Below, piece after piece: positions 1 through 5,577 of a DNA stretch of 5,577 bases. Under the pieces are notes generated by a model. That model did no database searches. It was not told the DNA's origin and saw only the letters and a list, made by a program, of their open reading frames with translations. Numbering within the stretch: the first letter of the stretch is position 1; every line of letters starts with the position of its first letter. This stretch comes from Methanomassiliicoccaceae archaeon. GTDB taxonomy: Archaea; Thermoplasmatota; Thermoplasmata; Methanomassiliicoccales; Methanomethylophilaceae. The stretch lies in assembly GCA_009784745.1 (NCBI GenBank), contig WQXR01000079.1, positions 1 through 5,577 of the forward strand, in the 5' to 3' direction. The position numbers and the translations under genes are program-made.

Positions 1-2723
1 TCTCTGGCGTAACCTTCCGCTTCGATGTCTTCCGTCAGTTCAAAGTCTATGCAAATATTACCGGGGCCGAACGAAACTTTTGATACGTTGGGGTTCACCG
101 TACATTTGCATTCCGCTTTTGCGCTTATGTAACCCACAGACTTTATATTGCCTTGCTGCGCAAGAACGTGATCGAATATCTTCAGAGAATCGTTGATATC
201 GTCTGAATCACCTTGTATGATCACGGACCTCAAAGGCCATCTTAGTTTCACGTTATTCTTCTGCCTCTCGGATGCGATTATTTCAACTATGTCCTGGACG
301 AGTTTCATGCTGTATTCGATATCATCATTTATGAGGGATCCATCAAATGATGGCCAGTCCTCCATGTGAATGCTTTCCTTCTTTCCGCCCATGTGTCTGT
401 ATACTTCTTCGGAAATATGCGGACACACCGGTGCGAGTACGAGGGCAGTGTTCATTATCGCATAATGCAGTATGAAATACGATGCGTTCTTGTCTTTCTC
501 CGCGTTCTCGTTCTCCGACCACGTCCTGTCCCTTACCAAACGGACATACCATCTTGACAGGTCCTCAAGAATATAGTCCTCAAGCGCCCGTCCCACTTTG
601 TGCAGATTTCTGGATGCCATGTTCTCAGTTACTTCGCGCTTCATGCGTTCGGTCTTGGATATCATCCATTTATCCTCATCTCTGAAATGTTCTTTCATCT
701 TCTCAAATGAATGTTCTTCAGGATCGTAATTATCGATGTTCATGTACGTTGAGGCAAAATTCACAACATTCCAGTATGTGTTCAGCACCTTTCTCGCGTT
801 CTTCGGACCATCCTTCTGGAACGCCGTATCCTCCCACGGCGAGTTAACTCTTGTGACATAGAAACGAAGCGAATCCGCGCCTACTTCCTTGATTATATCC
901 AACGGTTCAATGACATTGCCTTTGCTTTTGCTCATCTTCTGCCCTTTCGGATCCAGCACCCAGCCGTGCATCAGAACTTCATCATAAGGCGCCCTGTCGA
1001 ATGATATCACTCCCGCGGCCAGTTGCGAATAGAACCATCCTCTCGTCTGGTCATGCGCTTCGGTGATGAATTTTGCAGGCCACCATTTTTTAAATTCCGT
1101 TTCATCCGACGGATGACCGAGCGTGGCCCATCCGGCCACGCCGGAATCGAACCATACGTCCAATACGTCAGCAACGCGACGCATCTTCGATCCGCATTTC
1201 TTGCAGTTGAACGTCACGGAATCTATCCACGGCCTGTGCGTGTCCATTCCTTCCGTGTAGCCGTTCCCTTCTTTGAGTTCCTTATACGTTCCTATGACTC
1301 TTTTCTCACCGCATCCGCATGTCCATATCGGTAACGGTATGCCCCAGTACCTTTGGCGGGAGATGCACCAATCTCTCACTCCCTCGACCCAGTTCTTCTC
1401 TCTGGACGAACCTGCCCAATCCGGTATCCATTTCACTCTTTCTATTTCCGATAACATTTTATCTTTTATTTCCGGAACTTTGATGAACCATTGGTCAGTA
1501 TTTCTGTAGATTATCGGAGATTTACATCTCCAGCAGTGACCGTATCTGTGCTTTATCTTCGATGAATTGAACAATTTTTTGTTCTCATTCAGATACTTCA
1601 TTATCTCTTCGTTCGATGTTCTTACCTTCATTCCTTTGAATAACGGGAAAGCGTCGGTGAAACGTCCCGCTCCGTCCACCGGACAGAACGGTTCTATTCC
1701 GTATCTTTTTCCGGTTTCATAATCATCCGGACCGAATCCGGGTGCGGTGTGCACCAATCCCGTATTATCGGATTCAACGTAATCCGCTAATACCACTTTA
1801 TGTGTCCATTCCGACCTTCTCAAAAATTTTTCCTCTATCTCGAAAGGCGGAATGTATTCTATGCTTTCCAGTTCTTTGCCTTTCATCTTCTTTATTATCT
1901 TCACAGACTCATAATTACCAAGCTTTGCTATCTTCTCTGATTCTGACAAAAGAACAATAAGTGTTTCCTTTTCACTTTCGGATGAGAATTCCGCCTTCGC
2001 ATATTCTAATTCAGGATTCACCGCGACTGCTAAGTTGGACGGTAATGTCCACGGTGTCGTTGTCCATATCAGTAATGAACATTCCTCTCCCTTTATCGGA
2101 AAGCGTACCATTACCGACGGATCATCCTCATCCCAGTACTCTATCTCCGCTTCCGCAAGCGCTGTCTCGCAGCGAGGGCACCATGTTAACACCCGATTTG
2201 CCGAATCAAGTAATTTCTTTTCATATGCTTTGGAAATTGTCCACCATGCCGCCTCCAGATAGCTCAGTTTAAGCGTTTGGTACGGATCGTCCCAATTCAT
2301 CCACACGCCTAACTGTTTGAATTGTTCGGTCATGCTTCCGTGCAACTCTAACGCAAATTTCTTGCACGTTTCAATGAATTTATCGACACCGAACTCTTCG
2401 ATATCTTTCTTTGACCTTAATCCTACTTTCTTTTCCACCTGAACTTCGATCGGAAGTCCGTGCATATCAAAACCGGGTTGATCCCTTACGTTAAGGCCGT
2501 TCATCCTCCAGTATCGTATGAGAACATCTTTGATCGTCTTATTCATCGCTGTTCCCAAGTGTATCGATCCGGTGGTATACGGCGGACCGTCGAGGAAATA
2601 GAAACGCTCTCCGTTCTCCCTCATCTTCTTGGTCTTCTCATAAGCATTCGAACTTTTCCAAAAGGCTTGTATCTCTTTCTCTATTACCGGCGCATCATAA
2701 TTCGCGCGGACCTGCTTTATCAT
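1..2723 (-). CDS. ileS: Isoleucyl-tRNA synthetase, 3' end outside the window
   Basis: Class I aminoacyl-tRNA synthetase that charges tRNA-Ile with isoleucine in the cytoplasm and hydrolyses mischarged Val-tRNA-Ile. The frame is open for 907 codons with no stop; archaeal IleRS is usually about 1000-1060 residues, so part of the C-terminal region is missing. Seen in order: signature 1 as HLGT (55-58, after DGPPYTTGSI); a CPRC knuckle (182-185); editing-domain start WTTTPWTLP (220-228); editing motif HTAPGFGPDD (325-334), whose H325 and D334 match the H and D of the E. coli editing site; HCWRC (396-400); CGC (469-471) and CKKC (507-510), probable zinc ligands; WFDSG (524-528); HDQTRGWFYS; and KMSKS (596-600). 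An anticodon-binding region follows. The start ATG at 2723 is the first in frame and has GGATGAG/AAGGAAGG about 7 nt upstream. The gene lies 75 nt downstream of fen on the same strand and may have its own promoter. Identification is secure. Confidence 0.98.
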   Translation of the reverse strand, partial: MIKQVRANYDAPVIEKEIQAFWKSSNAYEKTKKMRENGERFYFLDGPPYTTGSIHLGTAMNKTIKDVLIRYWRMNGLNVRDQPGFDMHGLPIEVQVEKKVGLRSKKDIEEFGVDKFIETCKKFALELHGSMTEQFKQLGVWMNWDDPYQTLKLSYLEAAWWTISKAYEKKLLDSANRVLTWCPRCETALAEAEIEYWDEDDPSVMVRFPIKGEECSLLIWTTTPWTLPSNLAVAVNPELEYAKAEFSSESEKETLIVLLSESEKIAKLGNYESVKIIKKMKGKELESIEYIPPFEIEEKFLRRSEWTHKVVLADYVESDNTGLVHTAPGFGPDDYETGKRYGIEPFCPVDGAGRFTDAFPLFKGMKVRTSNEEIMKYLNENKKLFNSSKIKHRYGHCWRCKSPIIYRNTDQWFIKVPEIKDKMLSEIERVKWIPDWAGSSREKNWVEGVRDWCISRQRYWGIPLPIWTCGCGEKRVIGTYKELKEGNGYTEGMDTHRPWIDSVTFNCKKCGSKMRRVADVLDVWFDSGVAGWATLGHPSDETEFKKWWPAKFITEAHDQTRGWFYSQLAAGVISFDRAPYDEVLMHGWVLDPKGQKMSKSKGNVIEPLDIIKEVGADSLRFYVTRVNSPWEDTAFQKDGPKNARKVLNTYWNVVNFASTYMNIDNYDPEEHSFEKMKEHFRDEDKWMISKTERMKREVTENMASRNLHKVGRALEDYILEDLSRWYVRLVRDRTWSENENAEKDKNASYFILHYAIMNTALVLAPVCPHISEEVYRHMGGKKESIHMEDWPSFDGSLINDDIEYSMKLVQDIVEIIASERQKNNVKLRWPLRSVIIQGDSDDINDSLKIFDHVLAQQGNIKSVGYISAKAECKCTVNPNVSKVSFGPGNICIDFELTEDIEAEGYAR

Positions 2724-2734
2724 CGCTCATCCTT

Positions 2735-2765
2735 CCTTACGGAGTGTATATCTTGCTCCGTATGG
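2735..2765 (-). promoter_or_regulatory. Hairpin in the ileS leader, touching the ribosome binding site
   Basis: The minus-strand RNA can form a 10-position stem with one A-A mismatch. The inner seven pairs are perfect (UACGGAG with CUCCGUA) around an 11-nt AU-rich loop (2745-2755), and two outer C-G pairs lie beyond the mismatch. The 3' arm ends inside the AAGGAAGG purine run that serves as the ileS ribosome binding site, so folding would occlude part of it. No U-run follows, so it does not look like an intrinsic terminator for fen. A role in ileS translation control is inference. Confidence 0.4.
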
Positions 2766-2784
2766 GAAGCCTGAATGCATGATC

Positions 2785-2793
2785 AGTATAAAA
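2785..2793 (-). promoter_or_regulatory. Candidate TATA box for ileS
   Basis: In the fen-ileS gap the minus strand reads TTTTATACT, beginning 6 nt after the fen stop codon. An archaeal TATA box sits about 26 nt before the transcription start, which would put the start near 2762, about 39 nt before the ileS ATG and inside the 5' arm of the leader hairpin. The BRE-like bases upstream (GAATCA) are a poor match. ileS may instead be read only from the upstream operon promoter. Confidence 0.35.
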
Positions 2794-2798
2794 TGATT

Positions 2799-3830
2799 CT
2801 ACCATGTGTCAAAAAGCGAACGCTGTTTCTTTCTGGCATCTTCCGCTTTTCTTGAATCTTCGATCCTTTTTATCACGGACATGATACGTTCTTTCGAAAA
2901 ATCATGTTCTTCGCACATGAGTTCGCATGTTCTGTCGATGTTCACGTCATTCGTTGTAAGATCGTAATCATCGGAATAATCGCTTCCTAAGAATATGTTA
3001 CGTATCTCTTCGTAATTTTCGATGTGTTCGTTAAGATGCTTCATCACATTCTCCAGACATCCGTATGTTTTTATGAGTTTCAATCCCTTTTTCGGTCCGA
3101 TGCCCTGTATCCCTTTGTTGAAATCCGTACCCATCAGTATGCACATATCGACCAACTGCTCTCTTGTTATTCCGATCTCGGAAAAAAGGTCGCTGCATTC
3201 TATCAATTCAATTTTTACATCTTTGTACTGATCCTTTCCCTGTATCTTACGCCTTCCCGTTATCGTCATATTCCTCACAAGCGTGGGAGCGCCGAACAAG
3301 ATGGAATCGTAATCCTGCGACGCTGATGCCCAGACGTCACCTTTTATGCACATGTATGCGGCCTGTGCCTCACCGTCGCTCGGCGCATCTATTACAGGAA
3401 TACCGAGATATGATAGCAAAGATCTTGACGTCTCTTTTATCTCAGGCGTCATTCTGGATGTTTGTTGTGCTTTGGAGAACATCTTCTTCACATCGCCTTC
3501 CTCTTTGGCATCCTCCCATTCTTTCTCCGCCTTCTCACGTCTTGCACGGCGTTCCGATATCGTATCTTTTTTCAAAGCATGCGGAATGCCATCAAATACA
3601 AATGACGGCGATATTCCGGATTCTATAAGATTCGCTGTTCTGTACAATATTCCGGAAAGGTGAGATGTTATTCTTCCCTGAGAATCCGTTAACGGTGAAC
3701 CGTCAGGCTGTCTTATGATCGATAGAAATTGATAGATCGTGTTGTAAGCGTCTATTGCGATCGTTTTACCCTTGAGGTCGGCCATCTCAAGGTTCTTCGG
3801 TTCCGTAAGGCCGGTGAGATTTACTCCCAT
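2799..3830 (-). CDS. fen: Flap endonuclease 1 (FEN-1/XPG family)
   Basis: Structure-specific 5' nuclease that removes 5' flaps during Okazaki-fragment maturation and repair, normally together with PCNA and DNA ligase. The protein is 343 residues, the usual archaeal FEN-1 length. Visible features: an N-terminal domain starting MGVNLTGL with metal ligand D27; FVFDG with D80; a basic/acidic helical-arch segment (about 88-125); the internal domain PSDGEAQAAY (150-159) with D152 and E154; SQDYDSILFG with D173 and D175; MGTDFN with D236; and the helix-hairpin-helix GIQGIGPKKG (240-249). The C-terminal QRSLFDTW (336-343) is a PCNA-interacting-like tail. Oddities: residue 152, normally Glu (EGEAQAA), is Asp; the PIP box lacks the first of its two aromatic positions; and the stop is TAG. 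The ATG is preceded by GAGGT about 6 nt upstream, overlapping the stop of the small membrane gene, which suggests translational coupling. Confidence 0.97.
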   Translation of the reverse strand: MGVNLTGLTEPKNLEMADLKGKTIAIDAYNTIYQFLSIIRQPDGSPLTDSQGRITSHLSGILYRTANLIESGISPSFVFDGIPHALKKDTISERRARREKAEKEWEDAKEEGDVKKMFSKAQQTSRMTPEIKETSRSLLSYLGIPVIDAPSDGEAQAAYMCIKGDVWASASQDYDSILFGAPTLVRNMTITGRRKIQGKDQYKDVKIELIECSDLFSEIGITREQLVDMCILMGTDFNKGIQGIGPKKGLKLIKTYGCLENVMKHLNEHIENYEEIRNIFLGSDYSDDYDLTTNDVNIDRTCELMCEEHDFSKERIMSVIKRIEDSRKAEDARKKQRSLFDTW

Positions 3831-3839
3831 TTCATGACC

Positions 3840-4016
3840 TCATTCGTTATCTTCGTAGCCGTACATGACGATAAGTATTATCGAAGCGAATATTGCAATG
3901 CCGATAACGATGGTTATCCACAGATTCAATGTCAGTAAGATACTGGCCGCGAACGCGGCAACCAAGATCAGCAGGATAACTATCAGAAGTTTTACCCTGT
4001 CACCGCCGAATATCAT
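3840..4016 (-). CDS. Small two-helix membrane protein, function unknown
   Basis: A 58-residue protein, not recognised. It begins MIFGGDRVK and has two hydrophobic segments, about residues 10-30 (LLIVILLILVAAFAASILLTL) and 33-51, separated by a very short turn, then ends YGYEDNE. Basic residues before helix 1 and a polar acidic tail suggest a helical hairpin with both ends in the cytoplasm. The reading frame is clean, GGGAG lies 4 nt before the ATG, and the TGA stop is only 9 nt before fen, with the fen Shine-Dalgarno (GAGGT) overlapping that stop. The tight spacing implies it is the first gene of a fen operon. Translation is supported by signals and context, not by homology. No signal-peptidase site is obvious. 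Confidence 0.75.
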   Translation of the reverse strand: MIFGGDRVKLLIVILLILVAAFAASILLTLNLWITIVIGIAIFASIILIVMYGYEDNE

Positions 4017-4028
4017 GCGTCTCCCTAT

Positions 4029-4038
4029 CTCCGCGGAG
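4029..4038. repeat. Perfect 10-bp palindrome CTCCGCGGAG
   Basis: A GC-rich perfect palindrome in an otherwise AT-rich spacer, between the candidate TATA box and the start codon of the small membrane gene. It could be an operator half-pair or chance. With no loop it would not form a useful RNA hairpin. Confidence 0.5.
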
Positions 4039-4052
4039 TAATTAAACTTTAA
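4039..4052 (-). promoter_or_regulatory. Candidate BRE/TATA promoter of the small membrane protein-fen operon
   Basis: The minus strand reads TTAAAG followed by TTTAATTA, a plausible BRE plus archaeal TATA box. Its centre is about 26 nt before the ATG at 4016, which would give a leaderless or nearly leaderless transcript. A GGGAG ribosome-binding match 4 nt before the ATG instead suggests a leadered transcript from further up, for example TGAAAA plus TTATAATT on the minus strand at about 4135-4149. The sequence alone does not decide between them. Confidence 0.4.
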
Positions 4053-4077
4053 GGTCGGCCTGTTGTGAAAAATGTAT

Positions 4078-4109
4078 CATATCTGCATTTGCATTTTTTG
4101 TAAGATATG
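4078..4109. repeat. Inverted repeat CATATCT ... AGATATG
   Basis: Seven-bp perfect arms (4078-4084 and 4103-4109) with an 18-nt spacer containing a TGCATT tandem and a T run. GATATG recurs directly next to the right arm (4111-4116). The arms lie upstream of the fen-operon candidate promoter. The site may bind a dimeric regulator; this is unproven. Confidence 0.4.
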
Positions 4110-4122
4110 TGATATGAAAAAG

Positions 4123-4141
4123 TTAAAAAGAGTATAATTAT
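4123..4141 (+). repeat. 19-nt AT-rich element, copy 1
   Basis: TTAAAAAGAGTATAATTAT matches copy 2 at 4287-4305 in 17 of 19 positions. It resembles a promoter or operator element. Copy 2 sits directly upstream of the antitoxin gene; copy 1 has no evident plus-strand gene after it. Confidence 0.6.
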
Positions 4142-4237
4142 AATTTTCATTTAACGACGGCTTTGTTGTTGCATATTCTTCTGCGACGTTGCTTACTGGC
4201 ATTGAATATGAAAGAGAAAAGATATCTCACGCCTAAT

Positions 4238-4276
4238 AATGATCGCCGTTAGTAAAAATCTCAATAATCGCCGTTA
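4238..4276 (+). repeat. Two 14-nt direct repeats upstream of abiE
   Basis: AATGATCGCCGTTA (4238-4251) and AATAATCGCCGTTA (4263-4276) differ at one position and are 25 nt apart start to start, roughly two and a half helical turns. They lie just upstream of the likely abiE core promoter, where AbiEi-type antitoxins are known to bind repeats and repress their own operon. Assignment as operators is inference. Confidence 0.55.
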
Positions 4277-4286
4277 ACACAAAATA

Positions 4287-4306
4287 TTAAAAATAGTATA
4301 ACTATT
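4287..4306 (+). promoter_or_regulatory. Candidate abiE promoter/operator, 19-nt element copy 2 with dyad
   Basis: This AT-rich stretch ends in the perfect dyad AATAGT-ATA-ACTATT (4292-4306), centred on the TATA-like AGTATAACT. It lies about 50 nt before the antitoxin ATG, so transcription would start near 4320-4326 and leave a leader of about 25-30 nt containing the GGGAG ribosome binding site (4335-4339). A dyad overlapping the TATA box is a natural place for repression by the operon's own antitoxin. Confidence 0.45.
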
Positions 4307-4350
4307 ACCAATGATCGATGTTCCGACGCAGATCGGGAGCGTAAAAGAAA

Positions 4351-4992
4351 ATGAGAGAAAGAATCGTCAGCAAAGAAACATTGGCCAAAAGACTGTTAAA
4401 AAAATTCGGTCAGGACGAACCGATATTCACGTCCGAGATACTTAGTGTGTGGAAAGAGTATTCGCGGCCGAGGGTTTTTCAGATACTGAAAGAGATGGTC
4501 AATGAAGGTAAAATAATTAAAAAAGAGAGTGGCGTCTATTATTTCCCTCTCATAATAGAAAGAACTGGCAGACCGATGTCGTTGAGCAGAACTCAGGTGT
4601 TAGAAAAGAAATTCTTGTTTCAGAAGGAAGAGATATACGGATACTATTCCAGCCTTAAACTTCTGAACGGATTGCATTTGATAACACAAATGCCTTTTGA
4701 CATAGAGATGGTGAGTTCAAATACGTCAGCGGGCATCAGAAAGGTGGATGTCAATGTAACTGTAAGAAGATCAAAAGTACAGATCACAAAAAATAACGTT
4801 CATGCACTCATGCTTCTGGAAGCATTCAAAGAGATGCGCAGACCGCTTTACAAAAAGGAAGTAAAATGGATGAGGGAATTTGTGCAGGTGAAGAACATAA
4901 AAAAAGAGGATGTTCTCAGATATTCAAGACATTTTCCGGCACACACTTTGGACAGTATATTGAGGACGGGGATTGACAATGTATTTGCATGA
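4351..4992 (+). CDS. abiEi: AbiEi-type antitoxin, winged-helix transcriptional regulator
   Basis: A 213-residue protein with the layout of AbiEi-family (type IV) antitoxins, which neutralise the AbiEii toxin without stable binding and repress their own operon. The N-terminal part (about 5-66) is a winged helix-turn-helix: FTSEILSVW, recognition-helix region SRPRVFQILKEMVNEG (38-53), and wing KIIKKESGVYYFP (54-66). The core follows with the family-like GYYSSLKLLNGLHLITQMPFDIEMV (97-121), a beta-rich KVDVNVTVRRSKVQITKNN segment and a helical C-terminus. The ATG at 4351 is preceded by GGGAG 11 nt upstream; an in-frame ATG at 4318 runs into a TAA and cannot be used. The 3' end overlaps the toxin gene by 14 nt. 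Calling it an antitoxin rests on domain pattern plus the unmistakable partner next door. Confidence 0.88.
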   Translation: MRERIVSKETLAKRLLKKFGQDEPIFTSEILSVWKEYSRPRVFQILKEMVNEGKIIKKESGVYYFPLIIERTGRPMSLSRTQVLEKKFLFQKEEIYGYYSSLKLLNGLHLITQMPFDIEMVSSNTSAGIRKVDVNVTVRRSKVQITKNNVHALMLLEAFKEMRRPLYKKEVKWMREFVQVKNIKKEDVLRYSRHFPAHTLDSILRTGIDNVFA

Positions 4993-5577
4993 TGACGTCG
5001 AAGATTTCAAAGAGCGGATAAAAGACTGTCACGACCATGTGTATATTGATGAGGCAATGATCGAGAAAGATTATTTTGTTACTTTGTTCCTTAAACACCT
5101 GTTCGAAACGGAACCGAATGTTGTCTTCAAAGGCGGAACATGCCTTTCAAAATGCCATAAACTAATAGATCGTTTTTCGGAGGATATTGATATAACAATG
5201 AGACCGAACGCGACGCAGAAACAAAAAAGAGGTCTGAAATACAACATCATTGACACTGCGAACAAACTTGGACTGCAGCATACGAATGCTGATACTATTT
5301 TCAGCGGAAGATCGTATGCGGAACATGTTATTGCATATCCCTCTCAATTTGCGAATGAAGCACTTAAACCATTCCTGCTGGTTGAGACGTTCTTCCGTCC
5401 TACGACCTTGCCTACGCTTACACTGCCTGCCTCGTCGTTACTTTACGAACACCTGAAAGGGAACGATACAGACAATGTCATTCCGAAATTTGACCTTGAA
5501 CCGTTCGACATTTCCGTACAATCTCTTCAGGTCACGTTCATCGATAAACTCCTTGCGCTCAACTCTAATTATCTAAA
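4979..5577 (+). CDS. abiEii: AbiEii-type nucleotidyltransferase toxin, 3' end outside the window
   Basis: Toxin of the AbiEi/AbiEii module, a polymerase-beta-like (MNT-fold) nucleotidyltransferase that uses nucleoside triphosphates. Related toxins modify tRNA or other cellular targets; the target here is unknown. 199 codons are present, against roughly 250-300 for the family, so the C-terminus is missing. Seen: IEKDYFVTLFLKHL (28-41), the nucleotidyltransferase motif FKGGTCLSK (50-58), then FSEDIDIT (66-73) with the metal-binding pair D69 and D71, and near the right edge TFIDKLLAL, resembling the family's later conserved lysine motif. The start ATG lies inside the antitoxin's last codons (14-nt overlap), with GAGG about 13 nt upstream; nearby ATGs at 4989 and 4992 are in another, quickly closed frame. 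The overlap implies translational coupling. All visible catalytic residues are intact. Confidence 0.93.
   Translation, partial: MYLHDDVEDFKERIKDCHDHVYIDEAMIEKDYFVTLFLKHLFETEPNVVFKGGTCLSKCHKLIDRFSEDIDITMRPNATQKQKRGLKYNIIDTANKLGLQHTNADTIFSGRSYAEHVIAYPSQFANEALKPFLLVETFFRPTTLPTLTLPASSLLYEHLKGNDTDNVIPKFDLEPFDISVQSLQVTFIDKLLALNSNYL

Larger units (their letters stand above)
4017..4350. other. Divergent intergenic region between the fen operon and the abiE module
   Basis: These 334 nt hold no convincing gene. They are AT-rich and dense in short repeats: a CTCCGCGGAG palindrome; a CATATCT/AGATATG inverted repeat (4078-4109); two copies of a 19-nt element (4123-4141 and 4287-4305); a 14-nt direct repeat (4238-4251 and 4263-4276); an AGATATCT palindrome (4220-4227); and a dyad at 4292-4306. 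Promoters for both divergent transcripts must lie here. I found no tRNA, C/D-box RNA or convincing hairpin RNA in the central part. Confidence 0.8.

Noticed and set aside
1023..1334. Plus-strand open frames of about 70-105 codons across 366-2774
   Set aside because: They lie opposite the continuous, motif-rich ileS frame and show no family resemblance; they are antisense shadows.
2697..2730. ATG at 2730 as an alternative ileS start
   Set aside because: It opens an 11-codon frame in another phase that ends at a TGA; the in-frame ATG at 2723 starts the IleRS N-terminus.
2735..2765. The fen-ileS hairpin as an intrinsic terminator
   Set aside because: No T-run follows the stem in the minus-strand direction, and it sits against the next gene's ribosome binding site.
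3164..3628. 154-codon plus-strand open frame
   Set aside because: It is antisense to fen, which carries all the FEN-1 motifs; the translation is low-quality and rich in Ser, Pro, His and Arg.
4208..4252. Tiny plus-strand reading frame of 14 codons starting MKEKRYL
   Set aside because: No ribosome binding site precedes it, and its end falls in the first direct repeat; too short to support as a leader peptide.
4142..4260. Possible small RNA between the two 19-nt elements
   Set aside because: Copy 1 could act as a promoter, but I see no C/D boxes, stable hairpin or terminator in this stretch.
5071..5347. Minus-strand frames opposite the toxin gene
   Set aside because: They overlap the intact AbiEii catalytic region, have no separate signals and are shadows.

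Overview
The window looks archaeal, most likely euryarchaeal. It carries a complete archaeal/eukaryal-type flap endonuclease FEN-1, an isoleucyl-tRNA synthetase with an H-x-G-T signature, heavy use of ATA (Ile) and AGA/AGG (Arg) codons, and TATA-box-like promoters in moderately AT-rich spacers. A Thermoplasmatota or Methanomassiliicoccales-type methanogen would fit, but that placement is inference; no lineage-diagnostic gene is present.

Layout. The left 4.0 kb is a minus-strand housekeeping block, read right to left: a 58-residue two-helix membrane protein (4016-3840), fen (3830-2799) 9 nt downstream of it, and ileS (2723 to the left edge, C-terminus outside the window) after a 75-nt gap. That gap holds its own TATA-like element and a hairpin that runs into the ileS ribosome binding site. 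A divergent 334-nt spacer (4017-4350) follows. On the plus strand beyond it is a two-gene AbiE toxin-antitoxin module: an AbiEi-type winged-helix antitoxin (4351-4992) and, overlapping it by 14 nt, an AbiEii-type nucleotidyltransferase toxin (4979 to the right edge, truncated).

How the parts relate. FEN-1 (flap and Okazaki-fragment processing) and IleRS (tRNA charging and editing) are core information-processing enzymes. The AbiE pair is accessory DNA, probably a phage-defence or maintenance module next to the housekeeping block. The spacer between them is the least conventional part. It contains a near-identical 19-nt element twice (17 of 19 positions), a 14-nt direct repeat, a dyad on the likely abiE TATA region, and several AGATAT-type half sites. 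This is the arrangement expected of an autoregulated toxin-antitoxin promoter. I see no tRNA, rRNA, CRISPR array, insertion sequence or integrase. No wholly new system is evident: the genes fall into known families, apart from the small membrane protein, which I do not recognise.
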